Part shown: in pieces, positions 33,972 to 42,883 of the stretch | Numbering within the stretch: position 1 is the stretch's first letter | Layout of the letters: the number at the start of each line of letters is the position of its first letter | From: Gammaproteobacteria bacterium | GTDB lineage: Bacteria > Pseudomonadota > Gammaproteobacteria > Acidiferrobacterales > Sulfurifustaceae | Direction of reading: 5' to 3' | Length of the DNA stretch: 51,080 bases | NCBI GenBank assembly: GCA_016199745.1 | Contig: JACQFZ010000031.1 | Coordinates: forward strand, 1-51,080 | Position numbers and translations under genes: made by a program | The notes under the pieces: generated by a model | Told to the model about the DNA's origin: nothing | The model's input: only the letters and a program-made list of their open reading frames with translations | The model's database searches: none

Positions 33972-34927
33972 GTCGCCACTTCCTTCGGCAACTTTACGCG
34001 CTCGTCGCGCTTCATGCTCGACACCACCACCCCACTCAGTACTAACACCGCACCGATAAGCTGCAACAGCGTTAACGCCTCGTCGAGCAACCAATGCGCG
34101 AACACTAAAGCAGCGATCGGGCCGACAGCACCGACGATTGACGTACGCGCGGCGCCCAACCGCCGAATTCCAGCGGTCATAAAAAACACCGGCAATACTG
34201 TCGAGAACAACGCCATCGTCGCCAGCACTCCGTACACGTACGCATCGACATGCATCAGCACGGCGACGTCATGCGCCACAGCAAAATGCGCCAATGTTGC
34301 ACCGCAAGCGGCGATCATTGCGTACGCGGTATAACGCAACGAACCAAGGCGCACGATCAATCGGCCACTGCGTACCATAAATACGGCGAAGGTAGCCGCG
34401 CTGGCTAATACCAATGCCGTTCCTAGCAGGAGATGACGGCTCGCGAGCGTCACTTCACCGCCGACGGCAACACCGATGCCGGCATAGCTCAGCACCAACG
34501 CACCGACATCGGCACCCCGTATCGGCCGGCGCTCGAGCAGCGCCGATAACAGCACCACCATGGTCGGATAGAGATACAACACCAACCGCTCCAAGCTTGC
34601 CGACAAATACCGCAAGCCCCAAAAATCGAGGAATGAAGCAACGTAGTAACCGAGCATGCCAAGCACGATGACTCGAATCCATTCGCCGCCGGTCAACGTC
34701 ATCGCCCGCTGCCCACGGCCGACATACCAAGCGATCACCACGAACAGCGGCAATGAGAACAACATGCGCAGGCTGATGACGGTAATGGCATCGATCGCCG
34801 GATCGTGCGCATAAATCAGCTTGGCCAATATACCCTTGGCCGAGAAACCGACGGCCGCAAACGCTGCCAGCGCTACGCCCAGGGTAATGTCACGCGAAGT
34901 TGTTCGATGTCGGTCAGGTGATGTCAC
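33968..34927 (-). CDS. EamA/DMT-family transporter
   Basis: The 319-residue protein has ten membrane helices as two EamA repeats; the second ends with a small helical SSMKRDERV tail. DMT transporters move metabolites or drugs; substrate unknown. I chose the GTG at 34927, with GGAGG five bases before it; an earlier ATG would add a polar 17-residue extension. It converges with the WYL gene. Confidence 0.8.
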   Translation of the reverse strand: MTSPDRHRTTSRDITLGVALAAFAAVGFSAKGILAKLIYAHDPAIDAITVISLRMLFSLPLFVVIAWYVGRGQRAMTLTGGEWIRVIVLGMLGYYVASFLDFWGLRYLSASLERLVLYLYPTMVVLLSALLERRPIRGADVGALVLSYAGIGVAVGGEVTLASRHLLLGTALVLASAATFAVFMVRSGRLIVRLGSLRYTAYAMIAACGATLAHFAVAHDVAVLMHVDAYVYGVLATMALFSTVLPVFFMTAGIRRLGAARTSIVGAVGPIAALVFAHWLLDEALTLLQLIGAVLVLSGVVVSSMKRDERVKLPKEVAT

Positions 34928-35384
34928 GGAATCCTCCGGTTTTGTAGGCGGATCCCGAACATCGGCAACACAGTGCACCGCGCGAGATCCGCGGTTGCTC
35001 TGGTTGATGGTTGAAAAACTAAATCAGCACAGACAGCCGCGGCCGAAGAATTTTCAGCCACAGCCACGAGGAATTAATAAATGCGGAATAATCGGGCAAC
35101 ATGACCGCACTGTGCCCGGCGCCATTGAGGGTGTCAAGCATTTCGCCGCTCGGTTCGTTACAACTGCATTGCCTTTAGTCGTACTCGCCTTGATAGCACC
35201 AACAACGGCTTCATCGCAACCAGCGGCCATGAATATGCAAGTTCTCGGCGCACTTACGTAAAGCGCATTCCCTCCCCCGCCCTAGCGGGGAGGGTTAGGG
35301 TGGGGGGTGAGTGAAATGGGCTTTTGCCGTTGTAGTTGTAGTTGCGGTTGCCGTTGCCGTTGCTGTTAATCCCCGTGTGGCGCA
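34928..35384. other. Gene-poor stretch before the structured element
   Basis: No complete gene is visible. One frame on the plus strand ends at 35261 with a signal-peptide-like segment (FVTTALPLVVLALIAPTTAS) but lacks a proper start and is probably a decayed gene. A REP-like palindrome (CCTCCCCCGCCCTAGCGGGG, followed by AGGG) lies at about 35270-35291, and a short run of GTTGCC/GTTGTA hexamers at 35327-35366. Confidence 0.5.
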
Positions 35385-35600
35385 TTCCGAGCATCGGAGC
35401 TTTTGGCCTCGAGCGCGCAGGAGGCGCGCGTCTGGCTCAACACAGGGATGTGTTGTGCCAGACATAGTTAGCCGCCAAAAGTGAGAAGCGCAGGAAGGTT
35501 TTGCGCCACCCCGGGGGGTGCTTTCTTTTGGTTCCTTTTCTTTGCACAAGCAAAGAAAAGTCACCCTGGGCTGCGGGGCGGAGCATCCCGCTGATTGGAA
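35385..35600. repeat. Composite structured intergenic element (several hairpins)
   Basis: The stretch folds into successive hairpins: TCTGGC with GCCAGA enclosing CAACACA with TGTTG near 35430-35463, CACCCC with GGGGTG at about 35509-35522, and TTTTCTTTGC with GCAAAGAAAA at 35536-35559 around ACAA. Flanking text (ACAGGGATGT, then TTTCTTTTGGTTCC) recalls a type of dispersed intergenic element I associate with Xanthomonas and relatives; this is from memory and unchecked. No coding frame is credible. Function is unknown. Confidence 0.55.
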
Positions 35601-35618
35601 TTTATTACATCGACCAGC

Positions 35619-35637
35619 ATCGCCCCTACGGGGCGAT
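35619..35637 (-). terminator. Hairpin just downstream of aspS
   Basis: ATCGCCCC pairs with GGGGCGAT around TAC, a few bases beyond the aspS stop codon. It lacks a clear T-run on the minus strand, so it could be a Rho-dependent or weak terminator. Confidence 0.5.
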
Positions 35638-35641
35638 TCAT

Positions 35642-37429
35642 CTACGACGCCGGCTTGTCCCCCACCGGCAACCGCGTCCGAATATGCAACTCACGCAACT
35701 GCACATCGTCGACCACACTCGGCGCCGACGTCATCAAGCATGACGCCTTCTGCGTCTTCGGGAACGCAATCACATCGCGAATCGATTCGACGCCCGCCAT
35801 CAGCGCAACGATGCGATCGATACCGAAAGCGATACCGCCATGCGGCGGCGCGCCGAACTTGAGCGCCTCGAGCAAGAAGCCGAACTTGGCATGCGCCTCT
35901 TCCGAGCCGATACCGAGCGCGGCGAACACGCGCTCTTGCAGATCGGTGCGGTGAATACGAATAGACCCGCCACCGATCTCCGAACCGTTCAGCACCATGT
36001 CATAAGCACGCGCGATCATGGCACCGGGATTTTGCTCGAGCAGCGCTTCGTCGTCAGCCTTCGGCGCGGTGAATGGATGGTGCAACGCCACCCAGCGCTT
36101 GGCATCGGCGTCGTACTCGAACATCGGGAAATCGACGACCCACAACGGCCGCCAACCGGCCTCGACCAGGCCGAGATCTTGACCGAGCTTCAAGCGCAAC
36201 GCGCCGAGCGCATCGTTCACCACCTTGGCGGTATCGGCGCCGAAGAAAATAAGATCGCCGTTGGCGGCGGCGGTGCGCTGCAGAATACCGGCGACGGCGT
36301 CATCCGACAGAAACTTGATGATCGGCGATTGCAGACCATCGCGACCCTTGGCAATTTCGTTGACCTTGATATACGCCAACCCCTTCGCGCCGTATTGAGC
36401 GACGAAGGCGGTATAGCCGTCGATCTGACTACGCGGCAACTCGCCGCCTTTCGGTAGGCGCAACGCCGCCACGCGACCGGTCGGTGAATTCGCCGGACCG
36501 GCAAAGACTTTGAAGTCACAACCTTTGACGAGATCGGCGACGTCGACCAGCTCCAATGGAATGCGCAGGTCGGGCTTGTCGGAAGCAAAGCGCCGCATCG
36601 CCTCGGCATACGGCAACCGCAGAAACGGCTTCGGTAACTCGACGCCCAATGCACTCTTGAAGAGCTGTCGAATCATCTCTTCCATCAACTCAGTCACGCC
36701 CTGCTCGTCGAGGAACGACGTCTCGATATCGAGCTGGGTGAATTCCGGCTGGCGATCGGCGCGCAAGTCTTCATCGCGGAAGCAACGCGCGAACTGATAG
36801 TAACGCTCGAAGCCGGCCATCATCAGAATCTGTTTGAACAATTGCGGCGACTGCGGCAACGCGAAGAAATGGCCGGGATGCGTGCGCGACGGTACCAAAT
36901 AGTCGCGCGCGCCTTCGGGCGTGGACTTGGTGAGCATCGGCGTTTCCATTTCCGTGAAGTCGCGCGCTTCCAGATACTGGCGCAACGTGCGCACAACCTT
37001 GGCGCGCAGCAGCAAGTTCTTTTGCATGAACTCGCGCCGCAGATCGAGGTAGCGATAACGCAACCGCACTTGCTCGCCGACATCGGTTTCATCGAGCTGG
37101 AACGGCAACGCCTCGGAGCGATTGAGGATCTCGATCGAGCTCACCGCCACTTCGATCTGACCGGTGCGCAAATTCGTATTTTCGGTGCCGGCCGGCCGCT
37201 TGCGCACCGTACCCACGACCCGCAATACGTACTCGCTACGCACGCCTTCGGCGCTGGCGAATACCGGCGCATTTTCGGGATTGAATACCGACTGGACCAA
37301 ACCGGTACGATCACGTAGGTCGATAAAAATCACGCCACCGTGATCGCGACGACGATGGGTCCAACCACACAGAGCCACTTGTTGGCCGATGAGCGACTGG
37401 TCGATTTCTCCACAAAAATGAGTGCGCAT
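35642..37429 (-). CDS. aspS: Aspartyl-tRNA synthetase
   Basis: AspS charges tRNA-Asp. The 595-residue protein has an N-terminal OB-fold anticodon domain ([40 protein letters not shown]), the class II catalytic core with motif 2 ([19 protein letters not shown]), the bacterial GAD insertion, and motif 3 ([15 protein letters not shown]). Length is standard. The start at 37429 matches the family; a start 18 bases earlier is not supported, and no strong ribosome-binding site is visible. Confidence 0.96.
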   Translation of the reverse strand: MRTHFCGEIDQSLIGQQVALCGWTHRRRDHGGVIFIDLRDRTGLVQSVFNPENAPVFASAEGVRSEYVLRVVGTVRKRPAGTENTNLRTGQIEVAVSSIEILNRSEALPFQLDETDVGEQVRLRYRYLDLRREFMQKNLLLRAKVVRTLRQYLEARDFTEMETPMLTKSTPEGARDYLVPSRTHPGHFFALPQSPQLFKQILMMAGFERYYQFARCFRDEDLRADRQPEFTQLDIETSFLDEQGVTELMEEMIRQLFKSALGVELPKPFLRLPYAEAMRRFASDKPDLRIPLELVDVADLVKGCDFKVFAGPANSPTGRVAALRLPKGGELPRSQIDGYTAFVAQYGAKGLAYIKVNEIAKGRDGLQSPIIKFLSDDAVAGILQRTAAANGDLIFFGADTAKVVNDALGALRLKLGQDLGLVEAGWRPLWVVDFPMFEYDADAKRWVALHHPFTAPKADDEALLEQNPGAMIARAYDMVLNGSEIGGGSIRIHRTDLQERVFAALGIGSEEAHAKFGFLLEALKFGAPPHGGIAFGIDRIVALMAGVESIRDVIAFPKTQKASCLMTSAPSVVDDVQLRELHIRTRLPVGDKPAS

Positions 37430-37483
37430 GGGTAAATGTAATGACAATGATAAAATACGTTGAAAGGAAAGGCGCCTAAACGA

Positions 37484-38104
37484 TTAAACGATGGCGTCGG
37501 CGCGCTTATTATCCGGCGTGACCACACCGATCGACAGGATCAGTTTTAAGCCTTCGTCTACCGACATGTCGAGCTCGATGACTTCCTCGAGCGGTACTAC
37601 CAATACAAAACCGGAGGTGGGGTTAGGCGTGGTCGGAATGAACACGTTCACCATCTGTTTGCCGGTCAAGCGTTCCAACTCCTGAACGCCGGGACCGGTT
37701 TGGAACGCGAAGCTCCACATGCCCTTACGCGGATATTCGACCAACACCACCTTGCGAAACGACTTGCCGCTGCCGCTGAACAGCGTCTCGGTCAGCTTCT
37801 TCACCGACCCGTAAATAGTACGCACCAGCGGAATGCGACCCAACAGGGTCTCGCCCCAATCGAGCATCTGCTTGCCGAACAGATTGGCAACGATCACGCC
37901 AGTGCCGATGATAACGAATGCTGCCAACACGATACCCAGCCCGGGGATGTGAACCCCGAGCAACGCCGCTGGCCGTAGATGCTCCGGCAACAGCAGCAAC
38001 GTCTGGTCCATCGTGTCGACCAGCAACTTAATGATGAGGAGTGTAACCCCCAATGGCACCCAAATTAGCAGGCCGGCGATCAGATACCGCCGCAGCGCCT
38101 GCAT
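37484..38104 (-). CDS. DUF502 inner-membrane protein
   Basis: The 206-residue protein starts MQALRRYLIAGLLIWVPLGV, with two membrane helices (about 9-31 and 51-75), and has the family segments GRIPLVRTIYGSVKKLTETL and VNVFIPTTPNPTSGFVLVVP. DUF502 proteins are widespread and of unknown function. The ATG overlaps the fmdB stop (ATGA), and aspS follows after about 55 bases. The fmdB-DUF502-aspS order is common in beta- and gammaproteobacteria. Confidence 0.9.
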   Translation of the reverse strand: MQALRRYLIAGLLIWVPLGVTLLIIKLLVDTMDQTLLLLPEHLRPAALLGVHIPGLGIVLAAFVIIGTGVIVANLFGKQMLDWGETLLGRIPLVRTIYGSVKKLTETLFSGSGKSFRKVVLVEYPRKGMWSFAFQTGPGVQELERLTGKQMVNVFIPTTPNPTSGFVLVVPLEEVIELDMSVDEGLKLILSIGVVTPDNKRADAIV

Positions 38105-38415
38105 CAAGGGGACTCGCCGCCACCGCCGCATGCCTTCTTCTCCGGGGCGCTACTGCCGCCCTCGCTCGAGGATGAAGAAGACGATTCGTCTTTTTTCTTG
38201 TCGGCCTTCTGTTCCTTCTTACCGCTCTTACCACTATTCTTGAAATCGGTCGCGTACCAACCGCTGCCCTTCAATTGAAATCCAGCGGCCGATAGCAACC
38301 GCTTCAGCGCCGGCTTGCCACACTCGGGGCAATCCGTCAGCGGTTCATCACTAATCTTTTGGATGGACTCGAGTTGGTGGCCACAGTCGGCACATTTGTA
38401 CTCATAGATCGGCAT
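38104..38415 (-). CDS. FmdB-family zinc-ribbon protein
   Basis: The 103-residue protein starts MPIYEYKCADCGHQLE and has two CXXC pairs (Cys 8/11 and 29/32) that form a zinc ribbon, followed by a Lys-rich then Ser-rich low-complexity tail ending in Gly-rich sequence. I chose the ATG at 38415 because it gives the family's invariant start; an upstream frame adds 20 atypical residues. Role is unknown, often regulatory. Confidence 0.88.
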   Translation of the reverse strand: MPIYEYKCADCGHQLESIQKISDEPLTDCPECGKPALKRLLSAAGFQLKGSGWYATDFKNSGKSGKKEQKADKKKDESSSSSSSEGGSSAPEKKACGGGGESP

Positions 38416-38801
38416 AAATTTGGTACTCCCGAAAGCTTCTGGGATTGGGCTCGTCGAGCCCAAAGCAGCGCGCATTATAGCGGTTCCCGTATAAAACTAG
38501 TGTATATCGCCTAAAATCGTCGGCGACCGTCGTCGCCAAATATACGTCGGTCGGTTCCTGGACCGGCATCACACCACACCTCCGTCCGTGTTCTAACAGG
38601 GAGCCCATCCGGGAGAAATTTTTTTTAATTCCGCGAATTAGTTTCGTTCGAGCACCCTTCGATCGGCACCCTAGCAACCGGTCGGACGACTCGTAGCCGC
38701 TCTTGTAAAACGAGGCATACACCTTAAAAGACGCTATTTTTTTCGGTAAATTACTGCTAGGTTAATGCACCTTTTCCAACTGCCACTTAGGAGTGCAATA
38801 C
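38416..38801. other. Divergent promoter region between fmdB and the HU-like gene
   Basis: About 385 bases with no convincing gene; a 106-codon minus-strand frame (38402-38722) has no family features and overlaps the fmdB start. The region is AT-rich near 38610-38640 and 38730-38760 (TTTTTTT runs), as expected for promoters. TAGGAG is the ribosome-binding site of the HU-like gene. I see no clear operator. Confidence 0.5.
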
Positions 38802-39116
38802 ATGGCAACAGCCGGACAAAAGCCAACCACCAAATCTGAGATCTTGAACTACATCTCCGAGAAGACCAGTCTTAAGCGCAAAGACGTCGCCGCCGTCTTC
38901 GATTCGCTGGCCGATTTGATGGCACGCGATCTGAAAAAAGGCCCGGGCATCGTCAATGTCGTCGGTCTGATGAAAGTCAAGGTTGTCAGAAAGCCTGCGG
39001 TTCCCGCACGCAAGGGCATCAACCCTTTCACCAAAGAAGAAGTCATGTTCAAGGCCAAACCGGCGCGTAACGTCGTGAAGGTACAGCCGCTCAAGACATT
39101 GAAGGATATGGTCTGA
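38802..39116 (+). CDS. HU-family DNA-binding protein
   Basis: The 104-residue protein has the HU/IHF fold: N-terminal helices (TTKSEILNYISEKTSLKRKD), and a beta arm with the DNA-intercalating region (RKGINPFTKEEVMFKAKPAR). A longer N-terminus and basic arm distinguish it from canonical HU. It is preceded by TAGGAG. HU proteins bend DNA and shape the nucleoid; a specialised role is possible but not shown. Confidence 0.85.
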   Translation: MATAGQKPTTKSEILNYISEKTSLKRKDVAAVFDSLADLMARDLKKGPGIVNVVGLMKVKVVRKPAVPARKGINPFTKEEVMFKAKPARNVVKVQPLKTLKDMV

Positions 39117-39131
39117 CCAACTGGATTTAGC

Positions 39132-39157
39132 GGGGAGGAGGCGGCTCGCTCCTCCCC
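39132..39157 (+). terminator. Hairpin after the HU-like gene
   Basis: GGGGAGGAG pairs perfectly with CTCCTCCCC around eight bases, 15 bases after the stop codon. It is not followed by a T-run. A second hairpin, CCCGCCGCC with GGCGGCGGG, lies at 39214-39232 and may serve the convergent gene. Confidence 0.6.
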
Positions 39158-39252
39158 AGTCAGAATTTCCCCGTCGTACTTTTCGTTTTTTTTATATACC
39201 CGGTACTTGCTGTCCCGCCGCCTGGCGGCGGGCGCGTTGTGACTAGCGATCC

Positions 39253-39576
39253 TTACTCCTGCTCACCGTTTTCGTTGTCGGTATCCTCATCGAAGTCGTC
39301 GTCATCATCTTCGTCTTCGGCCTTTCCGCGCGCCGGCTTTTCCTCTTCCTCCTCCTCTTCTTCCGCTTCGTCCTCGTCGGCGTTCTTCCAAGCACCGGGC
39401 TTCAACGGCTCTAGATCCAACTCATACCAGGCATCGATATCGATCTCATCGACATCGCCGTCTTCGTACTGAATTTCGATCAAGCCTTCATCTTCATTAA
39501 ACGACAGAATCTCGAAGGCGAGGCCTTCCGAATCTTGATACATCGCCCCCACTACGGGGTCTTCTTCCATCGGCAT
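39253..39576 (-). CDS. Acidic protein of unknown function
   Basis: The 107-residue protein has a conserved-looking N-terminal half (DPVVGAMYQDSEGLAFEILS, EIQYEDGDVDEIDIDAWYEL, then LEPLKPGAW) and a C-terminal tail made almost wholly of Glu and Asp. The pattern fits a small family of proteobacterial hypothetical proteins (DUF6763-like by memory, unverified). I chose the ATG at 39576, eight bases after GGAGG. The acidic tail may mimic DNA or bind basic proteins. Confidence 0.65.
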   Translation of the reverse strand: MPMEEDPVVGAMYQDSEGLAFEILSFNEDEGLIEIQYEDGDVDEIDIDAWYELDLEPLKPGAWKNADEDEAEEEEEEEEKPARGKAEDEDDDDDFDEDTDNENGEQE

Positions 39577-39722
39577 CTCTACAACCTCCAACTCGTTTTT
39601 TAGGAATGGCCTCGCCCTATTTTAAACCACGATCGTCGGAATGACGCCTCCGGCTTCCACGTCCACCGCCGAGGCACTATCCTCTCGGCAACCCGTTCTG
39701 CCGGTCCAACGAGGAGCCTACT

Positions 39723-40070
39723 ATGGCCAACGATTGCCTCTTTTGTAAGATGGTTTCCGGTGCCATTAAACCGGACATCGTTTACCAAGACGATGCCATG
39801 CTAGCGTTTCGCGACATCAATCCGCAGGCGCCGGTCCATGTGCTTGTTATTCCCAAGCGCCATGTCGCTACGTTGAACGATCTACAGCCGCAAGACGCGG
39901 CGCTCATCGGCCAATTAACCTTGACCGCGCAGCGCCTCGCCCGTGAGCTCGGCGTGGCCGACGGCGGATACCGTACCGTCATGAACTGCAATCTCGACGC
40001 CGGCCAATCCGTATTCCACATTCATCTACACCTGCTCGGCGGACGCCGCTTGCAATGGCCGCCGGGATAA
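39723..40070 (+). CDS. hinT: HIT-family nucleotide phosphoramidase HinT
   Basis: HinT cleaves purine nucleoside phosphoramidates. The 115-residue protein has the histidine triad HIHLHLLGG (His 99, 101 and 103), an N-terminal CLFCKM zinc-like pair, and the AFRDINPQAPVHVLVIPKRH segment. GAGGAG precedes the start. The following ABC ATPase gene starts 18 bases later. Confidence 0.93.
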   Translation: MANDCLFCKMVSGAIKPDIVYQDDAMLAFRDINPQAPVHVLVIPKRHVATLNDLQPQDAALIGQLTLTAQRLARELGVADGGYRTVMNCNLDAGQSVFHIHLHLLGGRRLQWPPG

Positions 40071-40088
40071 CGCGGTCGTATATCCATC

Positions 40089-40886
40089 GTGCAAAAAATC
40101 ATCGAATTCAAAAACGTCTCGGCCTATCGCGACGAGACGCAGGTGTTCGACAAACTGTCGCTGGAAATGGTTCGGGGGCGCAATACCGTCATCCTCGGCC
40201 CCAACGGGGCCGGCAAGACAACGCTGTTGAAGTTATTGGCACGCGAGCTTTATCCACGACCGAACGAGGACAGTTATATCCGACTGTTCGGACAAGAGAC
40301 CTGGAACGTCTGGGAACTGCGCGCGCATCTCGGCATCGTCTCGCACGATCTCCAGCAGCACTACGCCGGACATGCACGCGGCATCAATGTGATCTTGTCC
40401 GGCTACTACGCCAGCATTGATACCTGGCCGCATCAACAATTCAGCCCTGACCAGCGCGCCCGTGCGGAACACGTCATGCGCATGCTCGGTATCGATGCGC
40501 TCAAGGATAAATTTTTTGCAACGATGTCGACCGGCGAGCAGCGCCGGTTCCTGCTCGGTCGGGCACTGGTGAACGATCCGGAAACGCTGCTACTGGACGA
40601 ACCTACTAGCGGCCTCGACATCAAAGGATGTTTTCAATATCTGCAGATCATTCGCGATCTGATGCGCGCCGGCAAAACACTGATTCTCGTCACGCACCAT
40701 ATCCACGAGATACCGCCGGAAGTAACGCACGTGCTGATGTTGAAGCGCGGCGTGATTATTGGCGAAGGCGCGAAGCAGGAAATTCTGACTCGCAAAAATC
40801 TCAGCGAGTTATTCGATACGCCGATTGAGTTAGTACAGGCAAACGGCTTTTATCAAGTCATCCCCGGCACCGTGCGCGCGCCTTAG
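40089..40886 (+). CDS. ABC transporter ATP-binding protein, stand-alone
   Basis: The 265-residue protein has Walker A GPNGAGKTT, Q-loop GIVSHDLQQ, signature MSTGEQRRFLLGRAL (LSGGQ-like, changed to MSTGE), Walker B LLLDEPTSGLD and switch His in LVTHHIHEI. It resembles ATPases of the ModF/iron-siderophore type. No permease gene is adjacent, so the partner is unknown. The start is GTG at 40089. Its end overlaps the convergent uup gene by four bases. Confidence 0.82.
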   Translation: MQKIIEFKNVSAYRDETQVFDKLSLEMVRGRNTVILGPNGAGKTTLLKLLARELYPRPNEDSYIRLFGQETWNVWELRAHLGIVSHDLQQHYAGHARGINVILSGYYASIDTWPHQQFSPDQRARAEHVMRMLGIDALKDKFFATMSTGEQRRFLLGRALVNDPETLLLDEPTSGLDIKGCFQYLQIIRDLMRAGKTLILVTHHIHEIPPEVTHVLMLKRGVIIGEGAKQEILTRKNLSELFDTPIELVQANGFYQVIPGTVRAP

Positions 40887-42790
40887 CTGCCGGGCGCGGC
40901 AATCTGCGATTCTAAAATTTCCCAACGGCTATAGCAGAACTCCAGCTCGCTGGTAATCGCCTCTAGCCGTGTCAATGTCGCTGCAATTTTTTCGCCGGAC
41001 TGTTGATAAAACCCGGCATCAGCGACCGCCGCGTGCAGCCGAACCTGCTCGGCTTCGAGCGACTCGATTTTCGCCGGCAAGGTCTCCAACTCGCGCTGTT
41101 CTTTGTAAGACAGCTTGCGCGGCTTGCTCGGTGATGCCGATGCGGTAACCACCGCGGTAACACTCGCCGACCGTGGCGCTTGTGCGCGCGCCGATGGACG
41201 CGACGCCTTGTAACGCTGCCAATCTTCGTAACCGCCGACGTATTCGCCAACGCGGCCGTCACCCTCAAAAACTAGGGTGCTGGTGACGACATTGTCGAGA
41301 AACGTACGATCATGACTCACCAACAGCAACGTACCCTCGTAGTCCGCCAACAAATCTTCCAACAGCTCGAGCGTATCGACATCCAGATCGTTGGTCGGCT
41401 CGTCCAGCACCATCATGTTGGCCGATTGGGTAAAAATCTTTGCCAACAGCAAACGGTTGCGCTCACCGCCGGACAGCGCCTTCACCGGCGAATCGATGCG
41501 CTCCGGCGGGAATAAAAAGTCCTTGAGATAGCCGACCACATGACGCGAGCGGCCCTTGACCGAGATGTAATCCTGCCCCTCGCTCAAGTTTTGCCGTACC
41601 GTTTTATTCGGGTCGAGCTGGCCGCGGTGCTGATCAAAATAAGCCAGCTGTAAGCGCGTCCCCATCACCACTTCGCCGGCGGTCGGCGCTAAATCACCTA
41701 GGATGAGTTTCAATAACGTACTCTTACCGGAACCGTTCGGACCGACGATGCCGATGCGATCGCCGCGCAGGATGTGGGTCGAAAAGTCCCCAATGATGTG
41801 GTGATCGTTGTAGCGAAAACTGACATTACGCAAATCCACTACCAGCTTGCCGGATTGCGCGCCGCTATCGAGCTCGAAGCTAGCCTTACCCTGGACATCG
41901 AGACGCTGACTGCGCGCACGTCGCAGTGCTTGCAACGCCCGTACCCGACCTTCGTTACGCGTGCGCCGCGCCTTGACGCCGCGCCGGATCCATACCTCTT
42001 CGTCCGCCAGCTTCTTGTCGAACTTGGCGAACGCGCGCGCCTCGATCTCCAGCATCTCTTCTTTCTTGCGCAAGTAATGATCGAAGTCGCCGGGGAACGA
42101 GCTGAGGTTGCCGCGATCGAGCTCGATGATACGAGTCGCCAGGTTCTTTAAGAAAGTACGATCGTGGGTAATGAAGATCAGTGCGCCGTGATACGACAGC
42201 AGAAATTCTTCGAGCCAGGTAATCGCGGCGATATCTAAATGGTTGGTCGGCTCGTCCAGCAACAACAAGTCGGGCTCGAACACCAACGCCCGTGCCAACA
42301 TCACCTGCCGACGAATGCCGCCGGAGCAATCGGCCAGGCGCTTGTCGGCCGGCAAGTTCAGTCGGCTCAGCACGGTTTCCACTTTCTGGCTGATGTTCCA
42401 ACCGTCGAGCGCCTCGATGCGCGTTTGCAACGTCGCCAGGTGATCGAGCGACGCGCTAGTGCTGCCGACGTGATGGGTCGCATTGTGGTACTCGGTCAAT
42501 AGCGTGCCGAGCTCGCCCAAGCCGGTGGCCACCACTTGATACACGGTTTGATCGGTATCAGGCGGTACCTCCTGCTCGAGATGGGCCACCCGCAACGGAT
42601 CGCGTCGCCAAATCTCGCCGTCGTCGGGCGTGGCGATGCCGGTGATGGCGCGAAACAACGTGGACTTGCCGGTGCCATTACGGCCGACCAAACAAACCCG
42701 CTCGCCGGCGTCGATTTGAAAATCGACGTGCGCCAGCAGCGGATGATGGCCATAAGCCAGCGAGACCTTAGTCAGTGAAAGCAGTGTCAT
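40883..42790 (-). CDS. uup: ABC-F ATPase Uup
   Basis: The 635-residue protein has two ATP-binding domains in one chain: Walker A at about 36-44 (GRNGTGKST) and again in GPNGSGKST, Walker B LLLDEPTNHLD and MVLDEPTNDLD, signatures CSGGIRRQV and LSGGERNRL, and the C-terminal coiled coil typical of Uup (ETLPAKIESLEAEQVRLHAA). ABC-F proteins act on ribosomes; Uup is linked to translation and transposon excision. The first signature has Cys in place of the usual Leu, as in other Uup proteins to my recollection. Confidence 0.9.
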   Translation of the reverse strand: MTLLSLTKVSLAYGHHPLLAHVDFQIDAGERVCLVGRNGTGKSTLFRAITGIATPDDGEIWRRDPLRVAHLEQEVPPDTDQTVYQVVATGLGELGTLLTEYHNATHHVGSTSASLDHLATLQTRIEALDGWNISQKVETVLSRLNLPADKRLADCSGGIRRQVMLARALVFEPDLLLLDEPTNHLDIAAITWLEEFLLSYHGALIFITHDRTFLKNLATRIIELDRGNLSSFPGDFDHYLRKKEEMLEIEARAFAKFDKKLADEEVWIRRGVKARRTRNEGRVRALQALRRARSQRLDVQGKASFELDSGAQSGKLVVDLRNVSFRYNDHHIIGDFSTHILRGDRIGIVGPNGSGKSTLLKLILGDLAPTAGEVVMGTRLQLAYFDQHRGQLDPNKTVRQNLSEGQDYISVKGRSRHVVGYLKDFLFPPERIDSPVKALSGGERNRLLLAKIFTQSANMMVLDEPTNDLDVDTLELLEDLLADYEGTLLLVSHDRTFLDNVVTSTLVFEGDGRVGEYVGGYEDWQRYKASRPSARAQAPRSASVTAVVTASASPSKPRKLSYKEQRELETLPAKIESLEAEQVRLHAAVADAGFYQQSGEKIAATLTRLEAITSELEFCYSRWEILESQIAAPGS

Positions 42791-42883
42791 GAATGGCGTG
42801 CGGTGTGGCGGCCGGTGATCGACGAGCCGCGCATTGTAGCGCTGCTGGAAAATAACCGCAGGAGCGGCAGACTGCCCTACCCG

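Noticed and set aside
35327-35366. Hexamer run as a possible phase-variable tract
   Set aside because: It is not inside or directly upstream of a recognised gene, so no phase-variation role can be supported.
38402-38722. 106-codon minus-strand frame upstream of the HU-like gene
   Set aside because: It overlaps the fmdB start, has no family features or ribosome-binding site, and lies in a promoter region.
40089-42790. The two ABC ATPases as one transporter system
   Set aside because: They are convergent, belong to different families (stand-alone importer-type ATPase and ABC-F Uup), and no permease gene is near.
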